Source: Neobacillus cucumis
Lineage (GTDB): Bacteria > Bacillota > Bacilli > Bacillales > Cytobacillaceae
DNA length: 43,208 bases
Reading direction: 5' to 3'
NCBI RefSeq assembly: GCF_002860255.1
Contig: NZ_PGVE01000098.1
Coordinates: 1 to 43,208 of the forward strand
A program made the position numbers and the translations under genes. This document shows positions 25,917-34,136 of the stretch, one piece after another. How positions within the stretch are numbered: the first letter of the stretch is position 1; each line of letters begins with the position of its first letter. The notes under the pieces are model-generated. The model searched no databases. It was not told the origin of the DNA and was given only the letters and a program-made list of their open reading frames with translations.

Positions 25917-26392
25917 AGATGGCTCGGATTCTATGACGATAATGTCCCCAAGAGGGTGGATTGAAGACAATTCTCTTGGTTTCGAGGATAAAAATGCCCC
26001 CAAGAGGGCGGATTGAGGACAATTCGCCTGGTTTCGAGGATAAAAATGTCCCCAAGAGGGTGGATTGAGGACAATTCGCTTGGTTTCGAGGATAGAAATG
26101 TCCCCAAGAGGGTGGATTGAGGACAATTCGCCTGGATTCAACGACGAAGTGTCTTCAAGAGGGGAATTGAAGTCCATTCTCTCCGTTTCGAGGATAAAAA
26201 TGTCCCCAAGAAGGTGGATTGAAGACAATTCTCTTGGTTTCGAGGATAGAAATGTCCCCAAGAGGGCGGATTGAGGACACTTCGCCTGAATTCAACGGCG
26301 AAGTGTCTTCAAGAGGGGAATTGAAGTCCATTCTCTCCGTTTCGAGGATAATAGTGTCCTCAAGGGGTATCTATTGAGGACAACCTCTCTGA
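25917..26392. repeat. Tandem array of 51-52 bp repeats, nine copies
   Basis: Nine units can be counted from the core CCCCAAGAGGG or its variants CTTCAAGAGG and CCTCAAGGGG, starting at 25946, 25998, 26050, 26102, 26153, 26204, 26256, 26307 and 26358. The spacing is 52, 52, 52, 51, 51, 52, 51 and 51. Each unit holds the imperfect inverted repeat TGTCCCCAA...TTGAGGACA with a loop of about 9 bases, then a linker close to TTCGCCTGGTTTCGAGGATA. Two variant types alternate in the right half. The array lies between the converging uvsE and racemase genes. Minus-strand reading frames through it only follow the repeat and are not taken as genes. Confidence 0.9.
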
Positions 26393-26449
26393 TTTTTAAC
26401 TAGGTACCGTTTCCTCAATACTCCAAGTCAATTTCGTTCTCGAAGACAA

Positions 26450-26481
26450 AACAAAATGGCCCCTCTCAACGAAGGGCCATC
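26450..26481 (-). terminator. Terminator of the D-amino acid gene cluster
   Basis: ATGGCCCCT (26456-26464) pairs with AAGGGCCAT (26472-26480). On the minus strand the hairpin follows the racemase stop codon and is followed by TTTTGTTTTG. Confidence 0.75.
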
Positions 26482-26496
26482 CTCAATCAGCAAAAC

Positions 26497-27609
26497 TTAA
26501 GCACGATAAGTCCGGCTATAAACCGTATACTTATTAATCTTTTCTATACTAGGTTCATACCCGATCCCTGGAGAGGTTGGCACGGTAATTGTTCCGTTCT
26601 GAACGGTTACTTCAGGTTCGATAATATCTTCTGCCCAATAGAGGGAAGAAGCGGCCGTATCACCTGGCAGAGTAAAGTTTGGCAGAGAGGTAATCGCAAT
26701 GTTATGGGCACGGCCGACCCCGGATTCGAGCATGCCGCCGCACCATACAGGAATATTGTTAGCTTGGCAGAAGTCATGCAGCTTCCGTGATTCAGTTAAC
26801 CCGCCAACACGTCCAATCTTAATATTAATGATTTTGCAGCTCCCAAGCTTTAAGGCCTTTCGCGCATCCTCGACAGAATGAATACTCTCATCTAAACAAA
26901 TTGGGGTTTTCATCCGAGCCTGCAGATCGGCGTGATCGATAATATCATTGTGAGCTAAAGGCTGTTCAACCATCATTAAATGATAACTATCTAGTGCAAC
27001 TAATCGATCCATATCATCCAAGGTGTAGGCCGAGTTGGCATCAGCCATTAAAGGGATATCAGGGTATTCTTGTCGAACCCGATTAATTAACTCCACATCC
27101 CAGCCGGGTCTGATTTTTAATTTGACTCGCTTATAGCCTTCCTCTAGACGTTCGCCAATGGTTTCGATGGTTTCTTCTATGGAGTCCTTAATGCCGATAC
27201 TAACACCAACATCAATAGTAGATCGGTCGCCGCCTAAAGCGCTTGCCAAAGAAATGTTCTGCTCTTTTGCATACAAGTCCCATACAGCGCCCTCAATGGC
27301 TGCCTTAGCCATATAATTGCCGCGCAGATGAGCAAAGTACTTTTCAAACAGTTCATCAGGATGCTGGATTTCATTTTTTAAAACTATAGGCATTAAATAG
27401 TCTTCAAGGACATGCCAATTGGTTTTAACTGTTTCTTCATTATATAATGGGTCAAGCATAGCCACCGATTCCGCCCAGCCGGAAAGGCCGTCTTCATTTT
27501 TAACTTCCACCAAAATAAAATCCTTATCATATTCCGTTCCAAAGCTTGTAGTAAACGGATGTAGTAAATCAAGCTTCAGATGTCTTAAAATGACTTGCTT
27601 AATCTTCAT
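26497..27609 (-). CDS. N-succinylamino acid racemase / o-succinylbenzoate synthase family enzyme
   Basis: This 370-residue enolase-superfamily enzyme has all the catalytic residues of the NSAR/OSBS group. Lys163 and Lys165 lie in the KLKIRPG strand, and the metal ligands Asp190 (MADANSAY), Glu215 (VEQPL) and Asp240 (CLDESIHS) follow. Lys264 (IINIKIGRVGG) is the opposite catalytic base. Family members can make o-succinylbenzoate for menaquinone or racemise N-succinyl amino acids. The adjacent acyltransferase and M20 hydrolase genes point to the racemase role, as in the Geobacillus kaustophilus pathway for converting D- to L-amino acids. Start codon ATG; it is the last gene of the cluster. Confidence 0.9.
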   Translation of the reverse strand: MKIKQVILRHLKLDLLHPFTTSFGTEYDKDFILVEVKNEDGLSGWAESVAMLDPLYNEETVKTNWHVLEDYLMPIVLKNEIQHPDELFEKYFAHLRGNYMAKAAIEGAVWDLYAKEQNISLASALGGDRSTIDVGVSIGIKDSIEETIETIGERLEEGYKRVKLKIRPGWDVELINRVRQEYPDIPLMADANSAYTLDDMDRLVALDSYHLMMVEQPLAHNDIIDHADLQARMKTPICLDESIHSVEDARKALKLGSCKIINIKIGRVGGLTESRKLHDFCQANNIPVWCGGMLESGVGRAHNIAITSLPNFTLPGDTAASSLYWAEDIIEPEVTVQNGTITVPTSPGIGYEPSIEKINKYTVYSRTYRA

Positions 27610-27636
27610 GCCAAAAGTCTCCTTTAACTCCTCGGG

Positions 27637-28461
27637 TTACTGTCTAGATAAAATATAGAAATTTACCGGAATCTCCGGATTGCTAATCTTTTTAAAACCG
27701 CGAATCTGCCATCCTTGAGCAAACAGCTCAGTAAATGCGTTCCGCGTTTGCATTCGCCAGTCAGCGGCGAGTGACAAGTCTGTTTCACGAATGATCCGAT
27801 AGTTCTTCGGGATAGGTACGAATTGAGTGTGGTTGTTATGTAAGCCTTCTAGTGTAAAAGGCAATACAACGGGTTGCCCCTTTTCATTGATTTCCCACTG
27901 AAGCAGGGAGTTTGCTAAAACGCTGTCCGGTTCAAACTCCGTTCCAGATGTATCAGCCTTTTCCTCGTTAATCTTCCATTCCACGAGGAAGCGGTCAGAA
28001 GGGAGCCCGCTATTTAATAAATCTTCCATCTCTCCATAGCAGTTTGGTATATAAGTGGAAACCACACCGCCGAGCTTGCCGATATTTAAATATCCATTAA
28101 TACTTTCTAGTGGATCATAGGTCCAAGTGATAAGAGAATAGCCAAGCTTTAACGCCTCCTTGCGTTGAGCTTGCTTTAATTTTTCACCAATGCCTTTATT
28201 TCGAAATTGTTCATCTGTCCCTAATATGTGTGAGCAAAGATAGACAGACTGTCCGTTAAATCCAGGGAAGCTGTATTGAAAACCAATCAGCTGACCATCA
28301 CAAAAGGCACCAAGCACTAAACCGCCGTTTTTGACGGCGGTAATCGTTTGGTGTGTTGGAATGGAGTCTGACTCACCCCAAATTTTACTTTCGAGTCTGC
28401 GAACTTCTTCTAGCTCTTCAGTCGTTTTTAGGGAACGAATTTTGATCTCTTTTGTTGTCAT
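27637..28461 (-). CDS. GNAT N-acyltransferase, probable D-amino acid N-succinyltransferase
   Basis: This 274-residue protein has a GNAT fold in its N-terminal half: IRSLKTTEELEEVRRLESKIWG, then the acetyl-CoA-binding signature DEQFRNKGIGEKLKQAQRKEAL at about 80-105. The C-terminal extension (WKINEEK...) is typical of the GNAT proteins linked to NSAR enzymes. In that pathway it would transfer succinyl from succinyl-CoA to a D-amino acid. ATG at 28461 follows GGGGG at a spacing of 7-8 bases; a TTG five codons upstream overlaps that site. It lies 27 bases ahead of the racemase gene. The substrate is inferred from context, not seen. Confidence 0.82.
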   Translation of the reverse strand: MTTKEIKIRSLKTTEELEEVRRLESKIWGESDSIPTHQTITAVKNGGLVLGAFCDGQLIGFQYSFPGFNGQSVYLCSHILGTDEQFRNKGIGEKLKQAQRKEALKLGYSLITWTYDPLESINGYLNIGKLGGVVSTYIPNCYGEMEDLLNSGLPSDRFLVEWKINEEKADTSGTEFEPDSVLANSLLQWEINEKGQPVVLPFTLEGLHNNHTQFVPIPKNYRIIRETDLSLAADWRMQTRNAFTELFAQGWQIRGFKKISNPEIPVNFYILSRQ

Positions 28462-28484
28462 TGTCATTTCCCCCAATTAAAAAA

Positions 28485-29969
28485 CTATTCGTGGCGGCTG
28501 AAATCTGCCTCATGTAATGGAACCAATTTGGTCTTTTTCACAACCTTATAGCCAACATAAGCTAATAGGAATAGAGGCAGTCCAATATAAGAAACCAATG
28601 CACCGTACCAATCAATTTTTGGACCAAAGAAGGCACCGAAATTTTGACCAAAAACAGCCACTAAACATAATACCGTAGCTAAAATGGGTCCAAACGGGAA
28701 CCATTTGGCTACATATGGTAATTCAGATAAACTTCTTCCTTGTGCAATATACGCCTTACGGAAACGGTAGTGTGAAATAGAAATACCTAACCATGATAAG
28801 AATCCAGCTAAACCAGAGGCATTTAATAACCATCCGTAAACCGTACCGTCACCAAACAGGGAGGTTAAGAAGCATAACATCCCAATCAATGTTGAGACGA
28901 ACAAAGCATTGGTTGGAAGGCCTCTTTTACTAACTTGCTTTAAGAACGCAGGCGCTTTTCCTTCTTTTGCCAGCACCCATAAAACACGAGATGCCGCATA
29001 AAGCGCAGAGTTACCTGCAGAGAGTACCGCTGTAAGAATAACTGTATTCATTAGAGCTGCAGCAAAGGCAAGGCCAGCATTTTTAAAGACTAATGTAAAT
29101 GGACTTACTGCTACGTCTTTCACATCTGTGCTTAATAATAATGGATCTTTATAGCTGACTAAGCAGCCGATAATAAAAATGGCTAAAACATAGAATAATA
29201 AAATTCGCCAAAAGATTTGTTTGATTGCTTTTGGCATGTTCTTTTCAGGATTTTCACTCTCACCCGCAGCAACCCCGACAAGCTCTGTTCCTTGGAAGGA
29301 GAAACCAACAATCATAAACACACTTAAAATCGAAAGGAATCCGCCTTTAAATGGTGCTTCGCCTTTCGTAAAGTTTTCAAAGCCGCCTGTATGGCCTTTC
29401 ATAATCCCAAAAATCATTAACAAACCTAATATTATAAAAATAATGATAGTAGCTACTTTAATAAGGGCAAACCAAAATTCGGATTCTCCATAACCTTTTA
29501 CAGATAAAATATTTAATCCGAAAATTAATACAAGGAAAGCTGCGCTCCAAACAATTCCTGGAACATGCGGAAACCAATATTTCATAATTAATGAAGAAGC
29601 TGATAATTCGAGTGCAACAATAATGGCGTTGTTATACCAATAATTCCAGCCAATCGCAAATCCCAAAGCTGGGTCAACAAATCGGTCGGAATAAGTGCTA
29701 AACGATCCGGTGATTGGAATAAATGCGGACATTTCCCCTAAACTAGTCATAATAAAATAAACCATAATACCAGCAATTAAATACGCAGCAAGGGCTCCGC
29801 CAGGACCCGCATCCGAAATGGTTGCTCCACTTGCCAAAAATAATCCGGTACCAATCGTTCCGCCGATGGCAATCATGGATAAGTGTCTTGTTTTTAATTT
29901 TCTTTCCAATGGTTCTTGAACTTTATTTTGCTCAATCGTTGTATCTATTTTACGTGCTGTGTTTTCCAT
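28485..29969 (-). CDS. AAT-family amino acid permease
   Basis: This 494-residue APC-superfamily transporter of the amino acid transporter (AAT) branch has twelve predicted membrane segments. The family signature IAIGGTIGTGLFLASGATISDAGPGG (first helix, about 33-58) is split here only for reading, and SFQGTELVGVAAGESENPEKNMP (about 217-239) is the other hallmark. It resembles lysine permeases of the LysP type. It lies 21 bases after the M20 gene and 23 bases before the acyltransferase gene, so it probably feeds amino acids to the pathway. Whether it prefers D-enantiomers cannot be read from the sequence. Confidence 0.88.
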   Translation of the reverse strand: MENTARKIDTTIEQNKVQEPLERKLKTRHLSMIAIGGTIGTGLFLASGATISDAGPGGALAAYLIAGIMVYFIMTSLGEMSAFIPITGSFSTYSDRFVDPALGFAIGWNYWYNNAIIVALELSASSLIMKYWFPHVPGIVWSAAFLVLIFGLNILSVKGYGESEFWFALIKVATIIIFIILGLLMIFGIMKGHTGGFENFTKGEAPFKGGFLSILSVFMIVGFSFQGTELVGVAAGESENPEKNMPKAIKQIFWRILLFYVLAIFIIGCLVSYKDPLLLSTDVKDVAVSPFTLVFKNAGLAFAAALMNTVILTAVLSAGNSALYAASRVLWVLAKEGKAPAFLKQVSKRGLPTNALFVSTLIGMLCFLTSLFGDGTVYGWLLNASGLAGFLSWLGISISHYRFRKAYIAQGRSLSELPYVAKWFPFGPILATVLCLVAVFGQNFGAFFGPKIDWYGALVSYIGLPLFLLAYVGYKVVKKTKLVPLHEADFSRHE

Positions 29970-29990
29970 CGCACATCGCTCCTAATTGTT

Positions 29991-31124
29991 TTAAGTCTCT
30001 TGTAATGCTGTTAACAAGGTTTGTATTAAAATTCTTGTTCCATAAATCAATGCATCTGGATTAAATTTCATCTCAGGATGATGTAACCCAGGCGTCAAGC
30101 CACAGCCTAAACCAATCATCGTAGCGGCAAGACCGGGATTTCTAGCTGTGTAAAAATGAAAATCCTCCGCACCTTGGGAAATACAAACTGGGACGACATT
30201 TTCTTCCCCTAATATTTCTCCTATTGCCTTTTCCGCCATGCTCATTGCAGTGTTGTTTAATGCAGCGGCTGGGACAAACTCCTCCATCGACCATGTGATA
30301 GACGCTCCATACCGATCAGCGGCCATCTCTATTGCATGGGCAGTCCGCTGTTTAAGTTCGGTCATAATTTTATTAGATTGTGCCCTCACATCAAGGGCAA
30401 AATTCGCCGTCTCGGGAATCACATTTGTTGCTTCATTTTCTGTTGCCAATTGGGTCATCTTAATGGAATAAGGAACATCTGTTTGTAAATCAATGTCTTT
30501 AAGGTTTTGAACTAAAGAGGCTGCGGCCTCAATCACGTTGATTCCTTCGTTTGGGCGGGCTGCATGGGCTTGCCGTCCTTTTATTATTCCCCGAATGGTT
30601 CCTGCTGCTCCATGAATAATTACAGGAGAGGCCTTCATAAATGGAAGTTCACTAACTGGCCGTACATGGGTGCCAAATAACAAATGGACATTTTCCAAGG
30701 CGCCATCCTCCATCATTTTTAGAGCGCCTTCGCCTTTTTCTTCAGCAGGCTGAAATATAAATCGTAGTGTGTGCTCCGGTTTCAGACCACTTTCAGCCAG
30801 TGCAAGTGCTGTGTAAAGCACCATGGTGCTATGGCCGTCATGACCACAAGAATGATTGGGTCTTACCACACCATTTACCTCTTGGACTAATGCGTCCATA
30901 TCTGCCCGCAGTGCCACCACCTGATTTGATATACCCGGTATTTCAGCGATTATTCCGAAGTGATCTTTAAACCTTTTTACTTTAAGGCCAGCATTTTGCA
31001 GTTTTTCTGCAATGTAGCCGGATGTCTTTTCTTCTCCCCAGCTGGGTTCCGCCAGGCCGTGGAGGTCATGATAGGTTTTTAGTAAATCTTCTTTATGTTG
31101 ATTAATAAAGTCTAGCGTATTCAA
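29991..31124 (-). CDS. M20 family amidohydrolase, probable N-succinyl-L-amino acid desuccinylase
   Basis: This 377-residue metallopeptidase of the M20 amidohydrolase group has the expected metal site: LRADMDAL (72-79), Cys93 and His95 in HSCGHDGHST, Glu128-Glu129 in QPAEEKGEG, His153 in FGTHV and a His near the C-terminus (GLHHPEMKF). Related enzymes remove acyl groups from amino acids. In the Geobacillus pathway the homologue releases the L-amino acid from its N-succinyl form, making the conversion irreversible. The start is TTG, with AGAGGTGA 6 bases upstream. It is 27 bases from the regulator gene, so the cluster is probably one transcript. Confidence 0.87.
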   Translation of the reverse strand: MNTLDFINQHKEDLLKTYHDLHGLAEPSWGEEKTSGYIAEKLQNAGLKVKRFKDHFGIIAEIPGISNQVVALRADMDALVQEVNGVVRPNHSCGHDGHSTMVLYTALALAESGLKPEHTLRFIFQPAEEKGEGALKMMEDGALENVHLLFGTHVRPVSELPFMKASPVIIHGAAGTIRGIIKGRQAHAARPNEGINVIEAAASLVQNLKDIDLQTDVPYSIKMTQLATENEATNVIPETANFALDVRAQSNKIMTELKQRTAHAIEMAADRYGASITWSMEEFVPAAALNNTAMSMAEKAIGEILGEENVVPVCISQGAEDFHFYTARNPGLAATMIGLGCGLTPGLHHPEMKFNPDALIYGTRILIQTLLTALQET

Positions 31125-31151
31125 CCTTATTCACCTCTTAAACTTCTATAC

Positions 31152-32000
31152 TTATTCATTAAATACTCCAAAAGTTGAATAAAGCTTTTCAAGCTTTTGC
31201 TGGTATGCAAGGATGCGTTCATTATCTTTTTGTTGAATTCCCTCAATAACTAAATCTAATAAACTAATAACGGATGCAATGGAATTCGTGCCGGTTTCTG
31301 CGTTTTCCTCGGTGGTTAATACGATGTTAGAAATTCTTCCGACAGGAGAGAGAAGCCGGTCGGTTATCGAAATCAGGGTAATCCCTTGTTCTACCGCACA
31401 CTCCGCAATCTTTATTGTTTCATTGGAGTATCGTGGAAAAGAGAAAACAACAACAACAGATTGATTAGTGAGATTACAAAACTTCTCGAAAAAATCATCC
31501 GATGTGGAACATAGATTCACTTGTTCTCGTATCGTACTCAGCATATAGGAAAACCAATAAGCGGCTGCATGTGCAATCCGATGGCCTGCAATTAAGATCT
31601 GGTCTGCCTTAATTAATACATCCACAGCTTTCCATATCTCTTGGATATTTGCCGAATTTAATAAATTCCTTAATATATCAACCTGGTTTTCTATTACCTT
31701 TGTAAATATATGCTTATCACTAGATTGAATGGAATCAGAAGCAGCGGCAGCAGTTTGGTTTTGCAATACCATCTGCCTTTGAATTCGTTCTTGCATTTGG
31801 CTAAAGCTTTGAAAACCTAAAGCGTATGAAAGGCGGATGACAGTGGTCTCACTTACGGAAGCCTGCTTGCCAATCTGAAATGCCGTTTGAAAGGCAGCCT
31901 TATCTATATTCTCAATAAGGTAATTTGCAACCTTCTTTTGTCCTGTTGATAAATTGTTAAAATGATCTTTAACTAATTGTTTAAAAGGAAGTGGTTCCAT
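31152..32000 (-). CDS. RpiR/MurR family transcriptional regulator
   Basis: This 282-residue regulator has an N-terminal helix-turn-helix (about 1-77) with QKKVANYLIENIDKAAFQTAFQIGKQASVSETTVIRL, and a SIS domain (about 110-240) of the type that senses phosphosugars or similar ligands. ATG at 32000 follows AAAGGTGG by 5 bases; an in-frame start 12 codons upstream is rejected. It heads the minus-strand cluster for the permease, desuccinylase, acyltransferase and racemase and is likely its regulator. RpiR proteins usually answer to sugar phosphates, so an amino-acid-related ligand would be unusual. Confidence 0.87.
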   Translation of the reverse strand: MEPLPFKQLVKDHFNNLSTGQKKVANYLIENIDKAAFQTAFQIGKQASVSETTVIRLSYALGFQSFSQMQERIQRQMVLQNQTAAAASDSIQSSDKHIFTKVIENQVDILRNLLNSANIQEIWKAVDVLIKADQILIAGHRIAHAAAYWFSYMLSTIREQVNLCSTSDDFFEKFCNLTNQSVVVVFSFPRYSNETIKIAECAVEQGITLISITDRLLSPVGRISNIVLTTEENAETGTNSIASVISLLDLVIEGIQQKDNERILAYQQKLEKLYSTFGVFNE

Positions 32001-32190
32001 CGTATCCACCTTTCTGAAAAGAAGGAAATCCTTCACTTTGTTAAAATGTTGCAGTTAATACTTTCATTTTTATACGTTAACATAAATAAATATGAATTAA
32101 AAGATGATTCCTAACTATTTTTTTTTGCTGTTAATGGGATATATTGTAGGTAGAGATACTTTTTCCCTGATGATATGGAGGAGATGGAAT

Positions 32191-32670
32191 TTGTTAGCCA
32201 AGCCGCAAAATAGAATTTCTCAAAAGGCATTAACCGTATGGAGAATTTCCGGAGTCATCAGGTCCGTTATTGGCTGGATTATAACCGGAGTTATTCTGTT
32301 ATTATTGAATGTTTTTGATGTTCCATTTTGGATATCCACCATTTTAATTACCTTGGGTGTGATCTTCCCAATCTATCATATATTTATTTCGCCTCTTTTT
32401 AGATGGAAGAGCTGGAGGTATGAGGTGCGCGAAGTAGAGGTAGAGCTTGAGGAAGGAATTTTTATAAAAAGAAGGACACTTATTCCAATGGTTCGTGTAC
32501 AGCATGTTGATACCGTTCAAGGTCCTCTTTTAAGAAAATATAGATTAAGCTCTGTTCTTGTGCACACGGCGGCCACTGGACATGAGATTCCAGCTTTGGA
32601 AGAGGACGAGGCAGAGAAGCTTCGTAAGTATATATCAAAATTAGCAAGGGTGGCGGAAGAAGATGTCTAA
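32191..32670 (+). CDS. ydbS: YdbS, bacterial PH domain membrane protein
   Basis: This 159-residue protein has two membrane helices (about 20-60) followed by a bacterial Pleckstrin-homology-like domain (DUF304/bPH2). VPMVRVQHVDTxxGPLLRKYRL is the family signature, seen here around residues 96-117. TTG at 32191 was chosen because GGAGGAG (32177-32183) lies 7 bases upstream and the N-terminus then matches B. subtilis YdbS. An ATG at 32104 is rejected. Its end overlaps the start of ydbT by 8 bases. In B. subtilis YdbS and YdbT are linked to resistance to antimicrobial compounds; a membrane complex of the two is likely. Confidence 0.9.
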   Translation: MLAKPQNRISQKALTVWRISGVIRSVIGWIITGVILLLLNVFDVPFWISTILITLGVIFPIYHIFISPLFRWKSWRYEVREVEVELEEGIFIKRRTLIPMVRVQHVDTVQGPLLRKYRLSSVLVHTAATGHEIPALEEDEAEKLRKYISKLARVAEEDV

Positions 32671-34102
32671 ACCGAAACGTCTTCACCCGATTGCAAGTAT
32701 TGTTACGACTGGTAAGAGAATCCGAAATCTCATCATCCCACTGATTGCTTTAATTGTTTCTGCTGGGCGCGACAGTAAAACTTCCTTACAGGTTTCCCTC
32801 ATCCTATCGTTAATTGCCATCCTGTTTACTTTCCTTACAGGTATCTTATCTTGGTACAGGTATACGTATCGATTCGAGGAGGATGAACTGCGGATTGAAT
32901 ACGGAATTTTTCTCCGTAAAAAACGGTATATTCCGTTTGAACGTATTCAAAGTATGAATATAACTGAGGGGCTGATGCAGCGTTTATTTGGATTAGCTAA
33001 AGTGGAAATTGAAACTGCAGGCGGCGGTGATGAGGCAGAAGCTGTGCTATCAGCTATTTCAAAGGAGGAAGCTGGGCGGATTCAAACACATGTTTATGCT
33101 GCTAAACAAGACTCCACTCTTGAAAAGGCGGCAGAAAGTAAACCGATTTTTAAACTTTCAATACAACAGCTAATCTTACTTTCATTCACTTCCGGCGGGA
33201 TGGGGGTAGTGATATCGGGGGTTTTTGCGATACTTTCGCAGGTAGATGACCTTATTCCTTATAAAAAATTATTTGGCGGAATTGAATCATGGGCAGTTCA
33301 TAATGTTATGCTTATTGCCTTCATTGTATTTTTAGGTATTTTCCTAACATGGATTATCTCCTTATTCTTCACTATGCTTAAATATGCAAATTTCACTGTG
33401 GTTCGGACAGAAACTGATTTTGTGATTTCCCAAGGACTGCTGGAAAAAAAGCAAATGACCATTCCTTTGAAGAGAATCCAGGCAGTTAGAATAGATGAAA
33501 ATCCAGTTAGGCAGCTGTTAGGGCTTGGAACCGTGTACTTGGAAAGTGCGGGAGGGTCCGCTGTTAATTTAGAAGGGGCAAATGTGATGCTTTTGCCGAT
33601 TGTAAAAATAAACGATTTTTCAAGTATAATTAGTCCTTACTTACCGGATTATGAAATCACTGGGGTTTTTAATCGGCTGCCAAAACGGGCAATGTGGAGG
33701 TATATTTTTCGGTCCTGGTATTTTGTCATCCCGATTGTGATCCTTTCAGTCATCTTTCTAAAGAGCTGGGGATTACTTTCTCTCCTCTTGCTTGTCCTTC
33801 TGACTATTAGAGCTGTATTAAACTTTAAATCGGCCGGCTGGATTCTTAGCAAAGATCAGTTAAGTATGAAATATGGAAGTTTTAAAAGGACAACAATATA
33901 TATGAAGAAAAACAAAATACAAAGTCTAGAGGCGAGGGTTAGTTATTTTCAAAAAAGGAAAGAGCTTGGTACACTTGAGGTCTTTGTAAAGTCCGGTGCT
34001 GTCAGTTCAGGAGGTCGTGTAGTTGATTTGGATCAAGCTGCTCTTCAGGGTATTTATCTCTGGTATTCAAGGAAAAAGGAAACAGGGAACGGCCCGGAAT
34101 GA
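32663..34102 (+). CDS. ydbT: YdbT, triple bPH2-domain membrane protein
   Basis: This 479-residue membrane protein has three bPH2 (DUF304) units, each after a hydrophobic hairpin. The repeated core is visible as RYIPFERIQSMNITEGLMQRLFGLAKVEIETAGG (about 91-120), MTIPLKRIQAVRIDENPVRQLLGLGTVYLESAGG (about 266-300) and IYMKKNKIQSLEARVSYFQ (about 412-430). It overlaps ydbS and is translationally coupled to it. Both form the first two genes after the extra block that separates them from cshA. Confidence 0.9.
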   Translation: MSKPKRLHPIASIVTTGKRIRNLIIPLIALIVSAGRDSKTSLQVSLILSLIAILFTFLTGILSWYRYTYRFEEDELRIEYGIFLRKKRYIPFERIQSMNITEGLMQRLFGLAKVEIETAGGGDEAEAVLSAISKEEAGRIQTHVYAAKQDSTLEKAAESKPIFKLSIQQLILLSFTSGGMGVVISGVFAILSQVDDLIPYKKLFGGIESWAVHNVMLIAFIVFLGIFLTWIISLFFTMLKYANFTVVRTETDFVISQGLLEKKQMTIPLKRIQAVRIDENPVRQLLGLGTVYLESAGGSAVNLEGANVMLLPIVKINDFSSIISPYLPDYEITGVFNRLPKRAMWRYIFRSWYFVIPIVILSVIFLKSWGLLSLLLLVLLTIRAVLNFKSAGWILSKDQLSMKYGSFKRTTIYMKKNKIQSLEARVSYFQKRKELGTLEVFVKSGAVSSGGRVVDLDQAALQGIYLWYSRKKETGNGPE

Positions 34103-34120
34103 ACTCGGGTTACTCCCTGT
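34082..34120 (-). terminator. Terminator of the rhomboid gene, overlapping the ydbT end
   Basis: ACAGGGA (34082-34088) pairs with TCCCTGT (34114-34120), with an inner CCCG (34093-34096) to CGGG (34106-34109) stem. On the minus strand it is followed by TTTCCTTTTTCC inside the end of ydbT. Confidence 0.55.
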
Positions 34121-34136
34121 ATTTATAAATAGTGTA

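Noticed and set aside
25902..26261. Protein of 119 residues on the minus strand inside the repeats
   Set aside because: Its sequence only mirrors the tandem repeat cycling through three frames, with no ribosome binding site and no known family.
25917..26392. CRISPR array
   Set aside because: The units are conserved over their whole length of 51-52 bases, with no unique spacers of constant size, and no cas genes are near.
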